From positions 1-9,287 of the forward strand of contig JAACFD010000066.1 of the NCBI GenBank assembly GCA_009937555.1: a stretch of DNA of 9,287 bases. Reading direction: 5' to 3'. The notes under the pieces were generated by a model. That model did not search any database and was not told the origin of the DNA. It saw only the letters and a program-made list of their open reading frames with translations. A program made the position numbers and the translations under genes. Shown here in pieces: positions 5,063 through 9,287 of this stretch (positions within the stretch are counted from its first letter, which is position 1; every line of letters starts with the position of its first letter). The stretch comes from Chlamydiales bacterium (GTDB lineage: Bacteria > Chlamydiota > Chlamydiia > Chlamydiales > JAACFD01).

Positions 5063-7987
5063 ATGAATAAGCGCTTCATTTTCCTTATTTTTCTTTGCAC
5101 TTCGCTATTTGCTCAGCTCAGTAGTATGGACAGTTCTAGTTCAAGATTAGGATACCAGTATATTCAAGACAGACAAAAGCTAAAACCACAGTCACCAGAG
5201 TTTAAGGCAAGAGAACAAGAAAAACTGATCTTAAACAATGGCTTAAGAGTACTTCTAATCCAAGATCCTTATGCTAAAGAAAGTGCTTTTTCTCTTTCTG
5301 TTGGCGCTGGAATGCTAGATGACCCTCTGCAGTTTCCAGGGATGGCTCACCTTGTAGAGAGCTCATTACTGGTAGCTTCTAACAAATATCCTGTAGAAGA
5401 TGAAACTTTTCGCTTCATTCATCAGTATGAAGGGAAAATTGTCTCTCAAACTTTTCTAGATAGAACAACTTACTCAATCCAGGTTCCTAATGAAGTTCTA
5501 GATAAAACTATCGATAGATTCGCAGCTTCTTTAGCTCATCCAGATTTTAGTTCTTCGGTATTATTTAGAAAAATCAAGAACTTAGATGATTCTTATAAAC
5601 GATTTCAGCAAGATCCTAAGTGGCCACTAGAATTAATTAAACAAAAACTAGCTAGACCTTCACACCCTTATGCACACTATTTTCCAGGTAATATGAGCAG
5701 TTTAGAGGGAGTGTTGAAAAAACACGTCTCAGAATGGTTTAAAGACTTCTATATTCCACAAAACATGCACTTAGTAGTGATCAGCCCCATGAGGATAGAG
5801 GCGGTAAAAGAAAAACTTTTACAGAGCTTTTATCCTTTGAAAATAGGCCAGCTAACTAAAAGAGAAAGCGTGGGCCGTATTTTTCCTGAAGAAAATAAGG
5901 GCAAGAAAGTATTTATTTTTCAGCGTAATATCAAAGAGCCACAGCTAGTTTTATCATGGGAGCTTGGTCCTAACTACTTGAGTAAAGCAAAAGCATTTAA
6001 TAAGGTTTTCAAAGAACTCTTTGCCTCTTCAGCAGAGGGTAGTTTATTTTCTCTACTAAAGAAAGAAGGATTAGTAAGTAACTTAGAGAGTAACTTACTT
6101 ACCCTAGGTAGAGAAAACCTAATGTTTGAGTTTCACTTATCTTTAACTAAAGAGGGCAATAAAGAACAAGATAGAGTGATTGCCCGTTGCTTTCAGGCCA
6201 TTGAGAGCTTTAGCCGCTCCGGCGTTCCTAACTACATCACTAAAGAGTTGATGCAGCTTGAAAACCTTCACTTAAGTTGGCCAGATAGAAAAGACGCTTT
6301 CCACGAAAGCTTTCAAGCAGCTATGGATTTAGTCGAAGAAGATATTGCTAGCTACCCTAGTAAAACAAAGCTAGTCACACCAGAGGCAATAGATCCTATT
6401 GCTGTAGTAGGGTTTTTTAACGAACTTGAGCCAAGCAAAGTTAATATTTATTCTATAGATGCTCAAGAAAGTTCTCTAACCCCTAACATGCAAACAGAGC
6501 CTCACACACAAAGCGATTACTTAATACAGGAAATTCCAGTTAGACAACTAACTTCTTTGGAAAGAGTAATCCCACTAGCAAATATCTATCCAAGAAAAGC
6601 TAATCCCTATGTATCAGCTAAGCAAGCATTGAAAACTGAAGTTTTAATGCATGACACAGAGAAAGTTTTAATCGATAGTGACCGAGCAAAGATGTATCAC
6701 TTATCTTTAAAAGATTATGATAAGCCTGATATTTTTTGGGAGTTTAGGATCAAAACTCCTCATGTGCTATCAGGATCAGCTGAGGATCAAGTATTTGTTG
6801 ATTTACTGACACTAGCTCTTAAAAGACAAACAGCTTCATTAAAGCATCTAGCCCAGCAAGCAGGGATGGACTTTGATTTCGAAGCTATTGCAGATGGTAT
6901 GATGGTAAGGATTTCAGGGTTTAGTGAAAAATCTAGTGAGCTAATTGCTGAGCTTGCCTACCAACTTCGCTCTATTCATATTAGCAATAAAGACTTTGAG
7001 TTTGACAAAACACTGCTGTTCAATCGCTATCGCTCTATGAATACAAGTGCGCCACTAGTTCAAGCAGAGAATATACTTTCTTCTTACCTATTTAAAGACT
7101 TTGTCTCAGAGCTTAACAAAGCTCAAGAAGTGGTGAAAGTAAAGTATATTGATTTTCAAGAGTTCTCCCATAAGTTTTTCACTAAAACTTTTGTAGAAGG
7201 TTTAGTGATGGGAAATACAAGCTTTGAGGAGTCTAAAACTCTTGCTGAAAGTTTTATTCAACACCTAAGTAAAGAAGCTTACCCAAGTTCTGAGCAAAGC
7301 TTCCCTCAGGTGATTGTTTTAAATCCCCAAAGAGGGCCATTTTTTGTAAGTAAGATGATTGAACACCAAGACCATGGTTTAGTACTACTTTTAGAGCACG
7401 GATCATATGAGCCTAAAAAGTTTGTTTCCGCTCTACTGCTAAGCAGAATGCTAAATGAAGATCTTAGTCATCATCCACTTTTTAAAGATAAGCTGGCTAC
7501 CCATGCTAAAAGCATGGTAAGCACGATAGAAGGCCAGCTTTTTACGATTTTATCTTTAGAGTCTTCGTTTACAAGCTCTAGAGATATGCTTGACAATGTA
7601 GAAGGTTTTTTAAATCAATTTCTACAGTCGCTTCCCGTTCGCCTAAGTCAGAAGGAATTTGAAAAACAAAAAAGCTTACTAGCTCAAGAATTAGACCCAA
7701 GTTTTGTAAGCTTAAAAGATAAAGGTGTTTTCACAGCTTCTGTTTTATTTCATGCTAAGCGATCATTTGAGGCACTAGAAAGTGAAAAAGAGTCTCTACA
7801 TTTTATTAATACTGAAAGTTTATTACTTTCAGCTAGACAGCTATATGCAAAAAGTAATAAGAAGCGGTTAGCTTTATTGGTAGAGGGAGTGCTACCAAAG
7901 CAGACTGCAAACTATTATAAAGTTGTAGATAGTAAAAAACGGATGTTTCAACTCAACCGTTTTATAAAAGGAAAAAAACGAGTGTAA
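5063..7987 (+). CDS. Exported pitrilysin/insulysin-family M16 protein with a degenerate zinc site
   Basis: Active relatives (pitrilysin, insulysin) are single-chain zinc peptidases made of four M16 domains, and this protein has their full length (974 residues). Residues 1-18 form a Sec signal peptide (basic NKR, hydrophobic core, LFA before QLSS), so it should act in the periplasm or beyond. Domain 1 contains LNNGLRVLLIQDP and GMAHLVESSLL, followed by NKYP. Domain 3 is recognisable around 540-690 (IPLANIYP; WEFRIKTP). Key residues are lost. HxxEH is HLVES, with His96 and Glu99 kept but the second His replaced by Ser100. At the 81-residue spacing of the third zinc ligand (Glu189 of human IDE) there is Ser177. 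The C-terminal LRTxxQLGY signature reads LFKDKLATH (806-814). The frame is intact, with GAAGGGG (5048-5054) eight bases before the ATG, so this is not a decayed gene. It is probably a non-catalytic member with a binding, chaperone-like or regulatory role. Family membership is firm and the inactivity is inferred. Confidence 0.9.
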   Translation: MNKRFIFLIFLCTSLFAQLSSMDSSSSRLGYQYIQDRQKLKPQSPEFKAREQEKLILNNGLRVLLIQDPYAKESAFSLSVGAGMLDDPLQFPGMAHLVESSLLVASNKYPVEDETFRFIHQYEGKIVSQTFLDRTTYSIQVPNEVLDKTIDRFAASLAHPDFSSSVLFRKIKNLDDSYKRFQQDPKWPLELIKQKLARPSHPYAHYFPGNMSSLEGVLKKHVSEWFKDFYIPQNMHLVVISPMRIEAVKEKLLQSFYPLKIGQLTKRESVGRIFPEENKGKKVFIFQRNIKEPQLVLSWELGPNYLSKAKAFNKVFKELFASSAEGSLFSLLKKEGLVSNLESNLLTLGRENLMFEFHLSLTKEGNKEQDRVIARCFQAIESFSRSGVPNYITKELMQLENLHLSWPDRKDAFHESFQAAMDLVEEDIASYPSKTKLVTPEAIDPIAVVGFFNELEPSKVNIYSIDAQESSLTPNMQTEPHTQSDYLIQEIPVRQLTSLERVIPLANIYPRKANPYVSAKQALKTEVLMHDTEKVLIDSDRAKMYHLSLKDYDKPDIFWEFRIKTPHVLSGSAEDQVFVDLLTLALKRQTASLKHLAQQAGMDFDFEAIADGMMVRISGFSEKSSELIAELAYQLRSIHISNKDFEFDKTLLFNRYRSMNTSAPLVQAENILSSYLFKDFVSELNKAQEVVKVKYIDFQEFSHKFFTKTFVEGLVMGNTSFEESKTLAESFIQHLSKEAYPSSEQSFPQVIVLNPQRGPFFVSKMIEHQDHGLVLLLEHGSYEPKKFVSALLLSRMLNEDLSHHPLFKDKLATHAKSMVSTIEGQLFTILSLESSFTSSRDMLDNVEGFLNQFLQSLPVRLSQKEFEKQKSLLAQELDPSFVSLKDKGVFTASVLFHAKRSFEALESEKESLHFINTESLLLSARQLYAKSNKKRLALLVEGVLPKQTANYYKVVDSKKRMFQLNRFIKGKKRV

Positions 7988-8028
7988 TTATATTTTAAAT
8001 TAATATTTTAATTAGAAAGGAGAAAATT

Positions 8029-9063
8029 ATGGTAGATCGAGCCAATGCCGTAATGAGAAGAAACCCTTTACCTAATGAGGTATATTCAGCAGCAAAAGCT
8101 AATCCACTTAATAGAGCTGATGCGATGAAATTTACCTATACTGAAGGGGCTGTTTTTTTTAGACGTCTGGTCGTTACACTTCTAGAATCACTTGATTTTA
8201 GACTATTAGGTAGTGAAAGCTACCGAAATAAGTTAGCTGAGGACTGGACTGCTGTTGGGCATAGGTTTGCGTTAGTAACCCGTCTATTTTATAGCATTAT
8301 TTCTCCAGAAGAAGGGTCTGAATCTGTTAATAAATACATAGTAGACCATCTTTCACAATTTCAAGATGCTATTACAATTGCTGAAGCTAATGCTAAAGTT
8401 GATGCTAGGCCACCAGTTTTAGATGAAACAACTTCAGCAACAGAGGCGGCTTTAAAAGAGGAAGTCCAAAGACTGAAAGATCAGTTACAGGACGAGAGAG
8501 GAAGACACAGTGATTATGTTGCAGCTTCAGCAAAGAAGAATGCAGCACTAAAACTTCAAGTGCAACATCTAGGAGGAAAAATTCTTAGCTTTGATGCTCT
8601 AACAGAAGAGCAAAAAGCAGTAGTGAAAGCAGCTGTAGAAGCTATTCCTGCTACAGTAGATCACGTAAAGGATTCTTTACCAGATGATGCAACTATAGAG
8701 TATAGACAGTTTGCTCAAGAAGCTATGCTTAAAGTAAACCCTAGCTATATTCACTCAATTAGAGATCAGCTACTTGCTGTATTAGGTGATTCGTCAGTTA
8801 TCTCATCTGAGATACTTAACATTCTACCTAAAAGTTTTGAGGCAACTTATGCTAACCCAGCAGAAGTAGACCAAACTTTACCAGCAGCAGTTTCTTCTAG
8901 TACGAAGACAACTGGATTAGAGGGTTGGGGAGCAGGTAAAATGTCAAGTATTGACGTTTTTAACTGGCTTACATCCATCTCTGCTGCATTACCAAAACAA
9001 GCAGCAGTTCCTGTTGATGGGGCTACTGATGGTAGCAAAACCCCTGAAGTAGTAGAGCTCTAA
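8029..9063 (+). CDS. Unrecognised cysteine-free protein with a central coiled coil
   Basis: I do not recognise this 344-residue protein. It has no signal peptide or membrane segment. Residues about 40-125 look helical (FFRRLVVTLLESLDFRLL and beyond). A charged heptad-like stretch at about 136-181 (EEVQRLKDQLQDERGRH) is a probable coiled coil. Residues 190-270 look helical again (LTEEQKAVVKAAVEAIP), and the tail from about 275 is rich in Ala, Ser, Thr, Pro and Gly and looks flexible. No cysteine is present. The start is well supported: AAGGAG at 8017-8022 lies six bases before the ATG, the strongest ribosome-binding site in the window. It follows the M16 gene by 41 bp of AT-rich DNA without a clear terminator, so the two may be co-transcribed, although TAATAT-like elements there could also serve as a -10. 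If the host is a chlamydia-like bacterium, a secreted effector or scaffold is conceivable, but nothing in the sequence proves it. Confidence 0.8.
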   Translation: MVDRANAVMRRNPLPNEVYSAAKANPLNRADAMKFTYTEGAVFFRRLVVTLLESLDFRLLGSESYRNKLAEDWTAVGHRFALVTRLFYSIISPEEGSESVNKYIVDHLSQFQDAITIAEANAKVDARPPVLDETTSATEAALKEEVQRLKDQLQDERGRHSDYVAASAKKNAALKLQVQHLGGKILSFDALTEEQKAVVKAAVEAIPATVDHVKDSLPDDATIEYRQFAQEAMLKVNPSYIHSIRDQLLAVLGDSSVISSEILNILPKSFEATYANPAEVDQTLPAAVSSSTKTTGLEGWGAGKMSSIDVFNWLTSISAALPKQAAVPVDGATDGSKTPEVVEL

Positions 9064-9085
9064 AAAAAAAAATTGTTTCTATCTT

Positions 9086-9286
9086 TTAAAATGAGTCTTT
9101 GCGGTTTCTTAAAGCCGCAAAGACTTTTTCATTTTCTTCACCTTCTACATTTAATACTTTTCTTAAGCTCTCACTATCCACCCGTAAAAAAAGATTGCAG
9201 TCAAGTTCTTGTGATAGAGTTGTAGGAGTAGAAGGGGCAGTAAAAGCTTTTTTAAAGCTATTAAGTGCGGGGTCATCAGGTAGTAG
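9086..9286 (-). CDS. C-terminal end of an unidentified gene entering from the right edge
   Basis: Read from the right edge on the minus strand, one frame stays open for 66 codons and ends in TAA (complement of 9086-9088). Its translation begins LLPDDPALNSFKKAF, contains CNLFLRVDSESLRKVLNVEG and ends AALRNRKDSF. The start lies outside the window. The composition looks like a normal soluble protein, with no low-complexity or stop-rich signature, and the AT-rich plus strand here has several stops. The gene would converge on the coiled-coil protein gene with only 22 bp between stop codons. I do not recognise the family. The short length leaves some chance that the frame is accidental. Confidence 0.6.
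   Translation of the reverse strand, partial: LLPDDPALNSFKKAFTAPSTPTTLSQELDCNLFLRVDSESLRKVLNVEGEENEKVFAALRNRKDSF
9094..9129 (+). terminator. Intrinsic terminator after the coiled-coil protein gene
   Basis: AGTCTTTGCGG (9094-9104) pairs perfectly with CCGCAAAGACT (9115-9125), an 11-bp stem with a 10-nt loop, followed by a run of five T ending at 9129. It lies 31 bp after the stop codon at 9061-9063. The same bases would encode the last residues of the convergent minus-strand gene. On that strand the A run at 9062-9072 supplies a distant T tract about 22 nt past the stem, so minus-strand termination is less certain. Confidence 0.8.
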
Positions 9287-9287
9287 T

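Noticed and set aside
5066..5110. Lipoprotein signal in the M16 N-terminus around Cys12
   Set aside because: The residues before Cys12 (IFL) do not form a lipobox and the cysteine sits inside the hydrophobic core; an ordinary signal peptide with cleavage near LFA fits better.
6074..6102. Inverted repeat GTAAGTAA/TTACTTAC with an internal AGTAACTTA direct repeat
   Set aside because: It lies inside the M16 coding region and follows from a short protein repeat (SNLESNLL); there is no T tract or other sign of function.
7936..7963. AAAACGG/CCGTTTT hairpin near the end of the M16 gene, as a possible terminator or attenuator before the next gene
   Set aside because: The stem is only 7 bp with a 14-nt loop, is fully coding and is followed by ATAAAAGG rather than a T tract.
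8847..9038. 63-codon minus-strand open frame opposite the end of the coiled-coil protein gene
   Set aside because: There is no start signal or domain, and it is explained by the Ala/Ser/Thr-rich codons of the plus-strand gene.

Overview
The window is about 9.3 kb of AT-rich, gene-dense bacterial DNA with six identifiable protein genes, two of them cut by the window edges. A clear signal peptide, a periplasmic cytochrome c assembly system and a pitrilysin-type exported protein point to a Gram-negative cell plan. The cytochrome c genes are of the system II (Ccs) type whose sequence style is shared by Bacteroidota, Campylobacterota, deltaproteobacteria and the Planctomycetes-Verrucomicrobia-Chlamydiae group. 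With the low GC, the large M16 protein and the VLCAD-like acyl-CoA dehydrogenase, I lean towards an environmental chlamydia-like organism. That is an inference with modest confidence, and I cannot name a genus. I see no tRNA, rRNA, CRISPR array, insertion sequence or integrase.

Layout. Positions 3-1256 (+) hold the C-terminal two thirds of a long acyl-CoA dehydrogenase. A strong bidirectional hairpin (1266-1293) separates it from a convergent minus-strand operon of three overlapping genes. In transcription order these are resB/ccsB (4800 to 3673), ccsA (3676 to 1892) and a 2-oxoglutarate/Fe(II) oxygenase (1911 to 1321). A 262-bp divergent intergenic region (4801-5062) carries a good promoter candidate for the plus-strand gene. 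That gene (5063-7987) encodes a 974-residue exported pitrilysin/insulysin-family M16 protein. It is followed after 41 bp by an unrecognised, cysteine-free, coiled-coil protein (8029-9063). A terminator-like hairpin at 9094-9129 overlaps the 3' end of a further convergent gene that enters from the right edge on the minus strand (9286 to 9086).

How the genes work together. ResB and CcsA together form the haem-delivery and ligation machine that attaches haem to apocytochromes c outside the cytoplasmic membrane. The four histidines expected of a CcsBA synthetase are all present, shared between the two proteins. The oxygenase is coupled to this operon by a 20-bp overlap, but its substrate is unknown. 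The acyl-CoA dehydrogenase would feed electrons from fatty acids into the same respiratory chain, which is a loose metabolic link only.

Most notable. The M16 protein keeps the full pitrilysin length and fold signature, but its zinc site is broken. The HxxEH motif reads HLVES, and the position of the third zinc ligand, at the conserved spacing of 81 residues, is serine instead of glutamate. The C-terminal substrate-binding Arg/Tyr signature is also missing. It is therefore likely to be a non-catalytic, exported pseudo-peptidase. A second unexplained signal is a roughly four-fold excess of the tetranucleotide AGCT over the whole window, including non-coding DNA.
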